Program-made: the position numbers and the translations under genes
Shown here: piece after piece, positions 1-5,689 of the stretch
Layout of the letters: every line of letters starts with the position of its first letter
How positions within the stretch are numbered: position 1 is the stretch's first letter
Assembly (NCBI GenBank): GCA_964508085.1
Contig: CAZDTI010000528.1
Location: forward strand, 1-5,737
Length of the DNA stretch: 5,737 nucleotides
DNA from: CALGLS01 sp964508085
GTDB taxonomy: Bacteria; Bacteroidota; Bacteroidia; Chitinophagales; Saprospiraceae
Reading direction: 5' to 3'
Notes under the pieces: generated by a model
The model's input: the letters and a program-made list of their open reading frames with translations, nothing else
What the model was told of the DNA's origin: nothing
Databases searched by the model: none

Positions 1-544
1 CCTGCTCTGAAGCATCTCTTGGAATGGCTACGCCAGCCATTTTAAAAACAATTTGCGAAAAACCACTGCAATCAATACCCATTGGAGAGCGACCACCCCA
101 GAGATAGGGGGCATACAAATATCGTCTGGCTATTTTCAGAATAAGGGCTGTACTGAGTTGAGTATCCAATGGAGAAATGGCCTGTCCACTAAAAGTGAAA
201 GAACTGCCATTTAAGCGAAAGTGCATTCCGTCGAATTCTGGTAAAGTAGCCCCCATTGTAATTGGTAGGTAGTAACCATCGCCCATGGCAGCCTGAATGA
301 GCTCCAGGCTATAGGCATATTTATTTTTATAACTTTCAATATCTGAAAATGGAAGTGCTTTGAGTTGCTTGGAGTCTACCCATCCAATGTAATTGTCCCA
401 GGTGCATCGGATACGAGACCAACTGGCCTTGGTTTCCAGTATTTCTACGGTTTCTCCAAAGAGTAATTGAGAAACCATTTCGCTCTTGTCGGAAGCAGAA
501 CTTCGTACAGGTACGACGCTAAGTGGGCAAATTCCGTAGTTCAT
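1..544 (-). CDS. NlpC/P60 (C40 family) peptidase with N-terminal SH3-like domain, 3' part missing
   Basis: Reading leftward from the ATG at 544-542 gives 181 codons without a stop, running off the window edge. Residues about 2-62 look like a bacterial SH3-type domain (GICPLSVVPVR near the start, then LFGETVEILE and a W-x-R-I-R strand). Residues about 130-181 begin an NlpC/P60 domain: YLWGGRSPMGIDCSGF ends at residue 162 and supplies the catalytic Cys at 159. The catalytic His and third polar residue should lie beyond the edge. Known family members cleave peptide bonds in peptidoglycan stems, often gamma-D-Glu-diamino acid bonds. No signal peptide is visible, so a cytoplasmic, YkfC-like role in recycling wall peptides is my inference. 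The start was chosen because the SH3 similarity begins immediately after it and no upstream in-frame ATG is close. It is transcribed divergently from the PorP-like gene. Confidence 0.9.
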   Translation of the reverse strand, partial: MNYGICPLSVVPVRSSASDKSEMVSQLLFGETVEILETKASWSRIRCTWDNYIGWVDSKQLKALPFSDIESYKNKYAYSLELIQAAMGDGYYLPITMGATLPEFDGMHFRLNGSSFTFSGQAISPLDTQLSTALILKIARRYLYAPYLWGGRSPMGIDCSGFSQIVFKMAGVAIPRDASEQ

Positions 545-681
545 TGATGTAAAGTATGTGTAGTTTGACTCCCTTCTTTTTAGCTTGTGTTGACTATAGA
601 CTCTTTCCTAAAACGAAAGTGGGGCCAATATAGCCAAAATCCCGTATTTAATTGTAAATCAAGGTATAATATTAGCTATAT

Positions 682-693
682 ACAAACGTTTGT
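682..693. promoter_or_regulatory. 12-bp perfect palindrome in the divergent spacer
   Basis: ACAAACGTTTGT is identical to its reverse complement. It lies about 138 bases before the start of the peptidase gene and 132 bases before the PorP-like gene, near the middle of their shared spacer (545-824). That position suits an operator for a dimeric regulator, but no regulator is encoded here. A chance palindrome in AT-rich DNA is possible. I found no exact TAnnTTTG box pointing toward the peptidase in this spacer. Confidence 0.3.
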
Positions 694-770
694 TATTGCG
701 CAGCATCCTAAGAACTTTAAATAAGCAGCAATTCGTCAATAAAGGATTATCTATTCTGTAATCCTAAGTG

Positions 771-778
771 TACCTTTG
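771..778 (+). promoter_or_regulatory. Bacteroidota-type -7 promoter box for the PorP-like gene
   Basis: TACCTTTG exactly matches the TAnnTTTG -7 consensus of the primary sigma factor in Bacteroidota. It is followed by GC, as is common. Transcription would start near 784-786, leaving an untranslated leader of about 40 bases before the ATG at 825. No clear TTG -33 element sits at the usual 17-23 base distance, so the assignment rests on the -7 box and its position. Confidence 0.55.
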
Positions 779-824
779 CGCTTTAGGAGCACTGTTTTTG
801 AACAGACTCAAATGAACTATTTGT

Positions 825-1973
825 ATGAAAATTTTCTATAATTACCGATTTCCCATGTCTAATCGATCAAATACTAATACTTTACCTTCTGTTTCTGTAG
901 GAAATTACACCTCTACAGCAATAGGGAAGCTCAGCCTCCTTTTTGTGCTTTCCTTTTTGATGAATACGACGCTAAGTGCACAGGATAAGCACTTCACGCA
1001 GTTCTATGCCTCCCCAATTACCTTAAACCCTGCTCTTACAGGAGCAATGCAAGGTCGTTACAGGGTTTCTTCTATTTACAGAGATCAATGGCGAGGGGTA
1101 CTTGACAACCCTTATGTCACCTTTTCCTCTGCAGTAGATGTGAATTTTGACATTGAAATGGATTCCAGATACAAAGATCAGGTTGCTGTTGGACTTTTGT
1201 TTTTCAACGATAAAGTGAATGGTCTTGACTTTTCTACTAACCAAATTGCCCTATCCGCTGCTTTTCACAAAGGGCTAGACTTTGACAAAAAGCAATTTCT
1301 TTCTCTAGGAATTCAGGGCTCCCTATCTCAAAGGAATATCAATTATGAGGATGTGACTTTTGAAGATGAGTTTGATAAAATAGATCAATACAGTTTACCA
1401 ACTGGTGAAATATTGCCAGAGAATAACTTCTCTTATCCTGACCTCAATATTGGATTGAACTACCGTTGGAATAGAAAGAAAATGAACCTGAATGCTGGGG
1501 TGGCTATGCACCACATATTCCGACCCGATGTTTCGTTTTTCGACTCTCCAGAAGCGCAACCTAACTTATGGCCAAATAGCAAATTGTATCGTCAATTGTC
1601 TGCACAAGTAGCGGTGACGATACAAACGAGTGAGAAACTGTTTATAAGTCCAAGGGTGCTTTGGGCTAAACAAGGACCACACATGGAAATTAATTCAGGT
1701 ATGAATATAAGATTCAAACTCAACCAATATAATAACAATGCCCTCCACTTAGGATCTTGGGTACGACCAGTACGTAATGAGGATGATTCCTTTTCGTTGG
1801 ATGCAGTGGTTGCTTTAGTTGGAATTGAATTGGGACCCGTAACTTTAGGATTAAGTTATGATGCTAATACCACCGATTTGAGTAGCTATCAACAAGGGCA
1901 AGGAGCTATAGAATTTTCGGTTGCCTACATCGGAAGCTTTGACAATGAAGATATACTTTGTCCTAAGTTTTAA
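825..1973 (+). CDS. PorP/SprF family type IX secretion system outer-membrane protein
   Basis: This 382-residue protein has the family hallmarks. After a signal peptide comes HFTQFYASPITLNPALTG (residues 56-73), then R-V-S-S-I-Y-R-D-Q-W (80-89). The body shows many alternating beta strands (for example LSLGIQGSLS and LHLGSWVRPV), and the protein ends in C-P-K-F, close to the usual C-P-R-F tail. Family members are outer-membrane beta-barrels that work with the type IX secretion/gliding machinery and, in several cases, anchor a secreted adhesin. The signal peptide has a hydrophobic core at about 36-46 and likely cleavage after Ala52 (S-A|Q-D), so its N-region is unusually long. The Met at residue 11 (ATG at 855) is an alternative start but shortens it only partly. 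A stop in frame at 813-815 rules out starts further upstream. No adhesin or porKLMN gene is adjacent, so this is an orphan paralogue as far as the window shows; its partner is unknown. Confidence 0.9.
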   Translation: MKIFYNYRFPMSNRSNTNTLPSVSVGNYTSTAIGKLSLLFVLSFLMNTTLSAQDKHFTQFYASPITLNPALTGAMQGRYRVSSIYRDQWRGVLDNPYVTFSSAVDVNFDIEMDSRYKDQVAVGLLFFNDKVNGLDFSTNQIALSAAFHKGLDFDKKQFLSLGIQGSLSQRNINYEDVTFEDEFDKIDQYSLPTGEILPENNFSYPDLNIGLNYRWNRKKMNLNAGVAMHHIFRPDVSFFDSPEAQPNLWPNSKLYRQLSAQVAVTIQTSEKLFISPRVLWAKQGPHMEINSGMNIRFKLNQYNNNALHLGSWVRPVRNEDDSFSLDAVVALVGIELGPVTLGLSYDANTTDLSSYQQGQGAIEFSVAYIGSFDNEDILCPKF

Positions 1974-1987
1974 AATAAATACACGAT

Positions 1988-2005
1988 CTCCACATTTGTG
2001 GGGAG
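1988..2005 (+). terminator. possible hairpin after the PorP-like gene
   Basis: CTCCAC-ATTT-GTGGGG (1988-2003) can fold into a six-pair stem with one U-G wobble, and the flanking bases offer an alternative CTCC/GGAG pairing out to 2005. It starts 14 bases after the stop codon and is followed by TTTAT, not a full run of T. It could be a weak terminator or an attenuating or mRNA-protecting hairpin between this gene and the lipoprotein gene. Confidence 0.4.
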
Positions 2006-2010
2006 TTTAT

Positions 2011-2033
2011 AGTAAAAGTTAGCAGTAAAAGTT
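2011..2033 (+). repeat. direct repeat pair of AGTAAAAGTT before the lipoprotein gene
   Basis: Two perfect copies of AGTAAAAGTT lie at 2011-2020 and 2024-2033, 13 bases apart start to start. The second ends 15 bases before the ATG at 2049. The same word occurs as a pair before the gene at 4207 and I saw it nowhere else in the window. Function is unknown; a binding site, a leader element or a small dispersed repeat are all possible. Confidence 0.6.
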
Positions 2034-2048
2034 AACAAAAATACCTCC

Positions 2049-3116
2049 ATGCGATATCTAAGTTTAATTTTGCTAAGCTTAATGCTGTCTTGTGCCACAT
2101 CTAAAAATCAACAAAGGGGCATTACAGACACCGAATCTCTAATCTCAAAAATGCATGCCCGTTCCACTACGAACTGGGTTAAATCTTATACCTTTGTCCA
2201 AAGTACTTACCGTTATCAACCAGATAATACTATTGATACTGTCCTTTGGTACGAAACGGTTTCTTATCCAGACAAGTTTAGAATTGATTTTGGGGATCCC
2301 TCGCTGGGGAATGGGGTGATTTTCCGACAGGATAGTGCGTATCAATTTAAGAATTTTGAATTAGTAGGAGCTCGGGAAGAAGTGAATGATTTGTTGTTGT
2401 TGACTGGAGCAGAGCAGGTTTACCCCGTAGATACAACTTTGGCTAGAATGGAACGTAGCGGAATTTCAACAGCGTTTTTCCGTAAGGATACTTTTATGAA
2501 AAAGCCTTGTTATGTAATTGGAGAAAGAATAGGAACGAATCTGAAGTCAAAAGAAGTTTGGATAGAACAAAACAGATTCGTACTGCTCCGACAATTAGAA
2601 TTCGCAAAGAATGGAAAACCCCTTGAGGTTCAGTTTGACGAATTCACTAAGATACAAGACAGCTGGATAGAACAATGGGTAACCATCAAGTTTGATGGAC
2701 ATATTGTACAGACAGAACGTTACAATGACATTATGGTTCGTGATGAAAAAACACTACCAGAAGGCATATTTGACCCCAGACAGTTTGGAAAGGAACATTG
2801 GTATACTGCCACTGTTTCTCCCAAATTTACTTTCGATATTTCTAAAATAGACGCAGCAGGTTTGTCCGGAACGGGTAGTGGAAAAGTGTCGGTCGATTAT
2901 GAATTTTGTATTCCTGCAAACGAAAAAACTATGTCAGCTGTTCAGGGGATTGATCCTAGTTTGAAGGTCATGAAAAAGGGTAGAGGTCGAATTGGTTGTT
3001 CCAAAGAACAATGGCTATGTTTAGGAAACACACAACAAAAAAATTGGAGAGGAATTTTGGATCAATTAGCGGATTTGGATTATGTAGAAAGAATAGATCA
3101 GACATTCTTCGAATGA
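2049..3116 (+). CDS. lipoprotein, LolA-like N-terminal region plus unnamed cysteine-containing C-terminal domain
   Basis: The protein has 355 residues. A short hydrophobic leader ends in L-M-L-S-C, so Cys15 is the likely lipidated residue; position +2 is Ala, which does not signal inner-membrane retention. Residues about 30-250 read like the Bacteroidota 'outer membrane lipoprotein-sorting protein' type of fold: paired beta strands such as WYETVSYPDKFRIDFGD (67-83), YVIGERIG (155-162), a K-E-V-W-I-E strand and IEQWVTIKFDG (207-217). After a Gly/Ser linker (272-279) comes a compact domain at 280-355 with Cys287, Cys317 and Cys324, the segment GRGRIGC (311-317) and the ending Y-V-E-R-I-D-Q-T-F-F-E. 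I do not recognise a named family for this part. Function is unknown; a role in envelope lipoprotein or lipid handling is inference from the fold resemblance. The start is fixed by an in-frame stop at 2013-2015 and the signal peptide. The gene lies 75 bases after the PorP-like gene and 50 bases before the LysM gene, and may be co-transcribed with the latter. Confidence 0.75.
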   Translation: MRYLSLILLSLMLSCATSKNQQRGITDTESLISKMHARSTTNWVKSYTFVQSTYRYQPDNTIDTVLWYETVSYPDKFRIDFGDPSLGNGVIFRQDSAYQFKNFELVGAREEVNDLLLLTGAEQVYPVDTTLARMERSGISTAFFRKDTFMKKPCYVIGERIGTNLKSKEVWIEQNRFVLLRQLEFAKNGKPLEVQFDEFTKIQDSWIEQWVTIKFDGHIVQTERYNDIMVRDEKTLPEGIFDPRQFGKEHWYTATVSPKFTFDISKIDAAGLSGTGSGKVSVDYEFCIPANEKTMSAVQGIDPSLKVMKKGRGRIGCSKEQWLCLGNTQQKNWRGILDQLADLDYVERIDQTFFE

Positions 3117-3166
3117 GAAGGAAACCACAGCTAAAAAGCAAGCCATTCACTAGTACACTATAAATA

Positions 3167-4024
3167 ATGAGAAAAATACTACAATCCAGCCTTATCTGCT
3201 TTTTCTTAGCATCCACGTTAAGTGCAGAAGTAGACAGTTTGAAATACTTGAATAGGGCGGATACGATATATTTGAAGTTGAGCAATATGCAGGAGAAATT
3301 GATTGAACACCGGTTGGTGGGAGAGCAAACGCTTTACGCTCTTTCGAGGTATTATGGAATGACTGTCAACGAAATATTTGATTATAATCCTAATTTAAAC
3401 CGGAACAACTACGGGGAGGGAGTTCGAGTAAATATTCCCGTTCCAACCATTTCGATAATCACAAAAATACCCCTAACGAGAAGTCAGAGTGATTATATTC
3501 CTGTTTGCTATCGGGTAAGAAAATCGGATACTTTGTATAAATTGTCAAAGAATTATTTTGGGATACCAATGGATACTTTAGTTTCATTAAACAATTTGAT
3601 GGACAACACGCTAAGCTTGGGACAAGTTTTACACATCGGTTGGCTGAGTCGTGCAGGAATACCTAAAACGGATCGAAGAATTAAAGGAGGCCTATTGGAT
3701 AAGAAGAACATGCTTTTGGCTAAGAAATATGAAAAAGATGCAGAGGGTAAAAGAGAGTATAAAGATAAAGGCATTGCATATTGGCAACAAAACGGAGTGA
3801 AATCAGTAGACCTTTACGCGATGCACCGCAAAGCTAAAATTGGTTCGATCATCGCGGTCAATAACCCAATGACAAAGCGAACAGTATATGCTAAAGTGAT
3901 CGCCAGAATACCAGATGCTATTTACCCTGAAACAGTGGCTGTCGTTGTATCTACAAGAGTTGCAAAGTTGTTAGGAGGGAAAGATTCTCGTTTTTATGTA
4001 AAGGTGAAGTATATCCGATATTAG
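3167..4024 (+). CDS. exported LysM protein with RlpA-like double-psi beta-barrel
   Basis: The protein has 285 residues. A signal peptide (core I-C-F-F-L-A) probably ends at Ala20. Two LysM modules follow: about 46-92 (VGEQTLYALSRYYGMTVNEI, then N-P-N-L and V-R-V-N-I-P) and about 113-158 (YRVRKSDTLYKLSKNYFGI, then LSLGQVLHIG). LysM modules bind the glycan strands of peptidoglycan. A basic, charged linker (about 165-200) leads to a C-terminal domain (about 202-283) resembling RlpA-type double-psi barrels: G-I-A-Y-W, YAMHRKAKIGSIIAVNNP (217-234), T-V-Y-A-K-V and V-S-T-R-V-A-K-L-L-G. His220 matches the RlpA 'A-A-H' histidine, but the 'N-D-R-G-P' segment holding the catalytic Asp of lytic RlpA reads A-R-I-P-D. 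Lytic activity is therefore doubtful and a structural or binding role is likelier. An in-frame TAA at 3161-3163 makes 3167 the first possible start. It follows the lipoprotein gene by 50 bases, suggesting one transcript. Confidence 0.87.
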   Translation: MRKILQSSLICFFLASTLSAEVDSLKYLNRADTIYLKLSNMQEKLIEHRLVGEQTLYALSRYYGMTVNEIFDYNPNLNRNNYGEGVRVNIPVPTISIITKIPLTRSQSDYIPVCYRVRKSDTLYKLSKNYFGIPMDTLVSLNNLMDNTLSLGQVLHIGWLSRAGIPKTDRRIKGGLLDKKNMLLAKKYEKDAEGKREYKDKGIAYWQQNGVKSVDLYAMHRKAKIGSIIAVNNPMTKRTVYAKVIARIPDAIYPETVAVVVSTRVAKLLGGKDSRFYVKVKYIRY

Positions 4025-4045
4025 CGTTATTGTAGACTAGATTAT

Positions 4046-4059
4046 AGAACCCTCGTTCT
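4046..4059 (+). terminator. weak hairpin after the LysM gene
   Basis: AGAAC-CCTC-GTTCT forms a five-pair stem with a four-base loop, 21 bases after the stop codon, followed by only CTT. It is the best hairpin I see in the 182-base gap (4025-4206), but it is short and lacks a T run. The gap otherwise holds AT-rich DNA, a small palindrome TAACGTTA (4105-4112) and the repeat pair at 4171-4200, with no exact TAnnTTTG box. Confidence 0.2.
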
Positions 4060-4170
4060 CTTAAACTACAAATAGCTAAAAAGATTAAAACTTCCCGATT
4101 AAAATAACGTTACATAAGATTGAATAAAGAAACTATAAATTATTTACATTCTCACTAGAAGAATAGTGTA

Positions 4171-4200
4171 AGTAAAAGTTAAAACTCCATAGTAAAAGTT
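4171..4200 (+). repeat. direct repeat pair of AGTAAAAGTT before the beta-synthase gene
   Basis: Perfect copies of AGTAAAAGTT lie at 4171-4180 and 4191-4200, 20 bases apart start to start. The second ends six bases before the ATG at 4207, so it overlaps the ribosome-binding region. It matches the pair at 2011-2033, and both sets are followed by an A-rich stretch containing ACAA before the start codon. Function is unknown. Confidence 0.6.
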
Positions 4201-4206
4201 GAACAA

Positions 4207-5565
4207 ATGAAGTACTTCAATAATGTCCTTGAAATCATCGGAAATACACCACTTATTAAGATTAATAAAGTAGCTGAAGGTAATCCAGCATTGGTCTTGC
4301 TAAAATTAGAAACTGTAAATCCAGGTCACTCTATTAAGGATCGGATGGCACTCAAAATGTTGGAAGATGCTGAGAAAAATGGGGATATTAAACCAGGAGG
4401 GACGATCATCGAATGCACCTCGGGTAATACTGGAATGGGGCTGGCTTTAGCGGCTTGCGTGAAAGGCTATAAAACCATTTTCACAAGTAGTGATAAGCAA
4501 TCGAAAGAAAAGTTTGATATGCTTCGCGCAATGGGCTCAGAGGTTATCGTTTGTCCAACTAATGTAACACCGACAGATCCACGGTCTTACTACTCTGTGG
4601 CTGAACGATTAAGCAAAGAAATTCCAAATTCATTTTGGGTTAATCAATACGATAACCTTTCTAATAGGAAAGCACATTATGAAAGTACAGGCCCTGAAAT
4701 TTGGGAACAAACCGAAGGGAAAATTACTCATATGATCGTTGGTGTTGGAACAGGGGGAACGATCTCAGGAACTGGGAAATACTTGAAAGAGAAAAACCCG
4801 AACATCAAGATCTGGGGTATAGATACTTACGGTTCTGTATTTAAAAAATACCATGAAACGGGAGAGTTCGACGAAAAAGAAATCTACCCATACATCACTG
4901 AAGGAATCGGGGAAGACATCCTACCGAAAAACGTGGACTTCTCTGTTATTGATCACTTTGAAAAAGTATCGGATAAAGATGGCGCTGTGATGTGTCGACG
5001 CTTGGCAAGAGAAGAAGGACTATTGTTAGGTTATTCTGCAGGCTCTGCTTTTGCAGGTTTGGAGCAATTGAAAGATCAACTTACGGAAGACGATGTAGTC
5101 GTTATGGTTATCCACGATCACGGAAGCCGGTACGTAGGAAAAATCTACAATGACGACTGGATGCGTGACCGAGGTTTTCTGGATACAGAAATGAAAGTGG
5201 CAGATATCCTTGCAAAAAAATCAGAGAAAAGCTTTAAATCAGCAGAGGTTTCAGATAGTGTAAAAACCACTTTCGATTTGATGAAATCCAGTGATATTTC
5301 TCAGATGCCAGTGATGAACGGCGAGAAGATTGTCGGTTCCATCACGGAAACAAAAATCCTTTCCTTCCTTTTGGAAAACCCTATGCAGAATAGCGAAAGA
5401 AAAATTGAAGATATCATGGGAGAAGCTTTTCCGATTGTCAAAGCAGACATGCCTTCTCGTCAGCTAAGTCATTACCTGGATAAGAAAATTCCAGCGGTCA
5501 TGGTTGAAACAAAAGCTGGGGATATGCAAATTTTGACACAGTATGATATTATTCAAGCGGTTTAA
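4207..5565 (+). CDS. cbs: cystathionine beta-synthase (PLP-dependent) with C-terminal CBS-domain pair
   Basis: This 452-residue cytoplasmic enzyme condenses serine with homocysteine to cystathionine, the first step of reverse transsulfuration; such enzymes can also make H2S from cysteine. The catalytic fold-type II domain spans about 1-325: IGNTPLI (11-17), HSIKDR with the PLP lysine Lys44, TSGNTG (71-76) with the PLP-contacting Asn74, phosphate loop GTGGT (181-185), EGIGEDILP (232-240) and GYSAGS (275-280) with Ser277 at the pyridine nitrogen. The EGIG block, the EGLL-G-x-SAGS block and the D-D-W-M segment (316-319) favour true beta-synthase over cysteine synthase. Two CBS motifs follow (about 330-388 and 399-452), forming a Bateman module that in some relatives binds adenosyl ligands. 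No heme-binding N-terminal extension is present: the fold starts at residue 3, unlike the human enzyme. The length is usual for bacterial forms. A cysteine synthase-like activity cannot be excluded. The gene has its own 182-base upstream gap, so it is probably transcribed separately. Confidence 0.92.
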   Translation: MKYFNNVLEIIGNTPLIKINKVAEGNPALVLLKLETVNPGHSIKDRMALKMLEDAEKNGDIKPGGTIIECTSGNTGMGLALAACVKGYKTIFTSSDKQSKEKFDMLRAMGSEVIVCPTNVTPTDPRSYYSVAERLSKEIPNSFWVNQYDNLSNRKAHYESTGPEIWEQTEGKITHMIVGVGTGGTISGTGKYLKEKNPNIKIWGIDTYGSVFKKYHETGEFDEKEIYPYITEGIGEDILPKNVDFSVIDHFEKVSDKDGAVMCRRLAREEGLLLGYSAGSAFAGLEQLKDQLTEDDVVVMVIHDHGSRYVGKIYNDDWMRDRGFLDTEMKVADILAKKSEKSFKSAEVSDSVKTTFDLMKSSDISQMPVMNGEKIVGSITETKILSFLLENPMQNSERKIEDIMGEAFPIVKADMPSRQLSHYLDKKIPAVMVETKAGDMQILTQYDIIQAV

Positions 5566-5608
5566 GGATTGAAAAGATTAAGGATTGAAAATTAAAGATT
5601 AAGGATTG
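5562..5608 (+). repeat. degenerate tandem repeat of TTAAGGATTG overlapping the cbs stop codon
   Basis: TTAAGGATTG occurs at 5562-5571, 5578-5587 and 5599-5608, with GAAAA-type spacers of 6 and 11 bases. The first copy supplies the TAA stop of the beta-synthase gene (5563-5565), so the repeat tract starts inside the coding end. It is probably a slippage- or recombination-derived intergenic repeat. I see no hairpin with a T run here to act as a terminator. Confidence 0.65.
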
Positions 5609-5633
5609 CTTTCTATCGCAAGAAAAAACTAAA

Positions 5634-5689
5634 TTTAATATTTAATATTTAATATTTAATATTTAATATTTAATATTTAATATTTAATA
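5634..5689. repeat. heptanucleotide microsatellite, eight perfect copies of TTTAATA
   Basis: The unit TTTAATA is repeated eight times without a mismatch over 56 bases of pure A/T, between the end of the beta-synthase gene and the right edge. Perfect arrays of this kind commonly gain or lose units by polymerase slippage. As it lies outside the recognised genes, a change in copy number would alter spacing or DNA flexibility and not the reading frame of any gene seen here. Confidence 0.95.

Noticed and set aside
812..841. Nine-codon open frame (MNYLYENFL) overlapping the start of the PorP-like gene
   Set aside because: It could be an upstream regulatory peptide, but it is too short to distinguish from chance and has no ribosome-binding signal.
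512..978. 14-bp direct repeat TACGACGCTAAGTG at 512-525 and 965-978
   Set aside because: Both copies lie in coding sequence, in opposite sense relative to their genes, and one or two such matches are near chance expectation in 5.7 kb.
1023..1244. 73-codon minus-strand open frame inside the PorP-like gene
   Set aside because: It lies fully opposite a well-supported coding region, and its translation shows no recognisable motif.
2145..2345. 66-codon minus-strand open frame inside the lipoprotein gene
   Set aside because: A shadow of the coding strand with no motif and no independent start signal.
2968..3285. 105-codon minus-strand open frame spanning the lipoprotein/LysM junction, with hydrophobic stretches
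   Set aside because: It overlaps the ends of two well-supported genes; the apparent membrane segments come from the complement of Lys/Glu-rich codons.
3553..3774. 73-codon minus-strand open frame inside the LysM gene
   Set aside because: It lies opposite the second LysM module and the linker; low-complexity Ser/Leu composition is typical of an antisense shadow.
5606..5629. Possible hairpin TTGC...GCAA followed by an A-rich stretch after cbs
   Set aside because: Only four pairs with an eight-base loop and A, not T, following; not a credible terminator for the plus strand.
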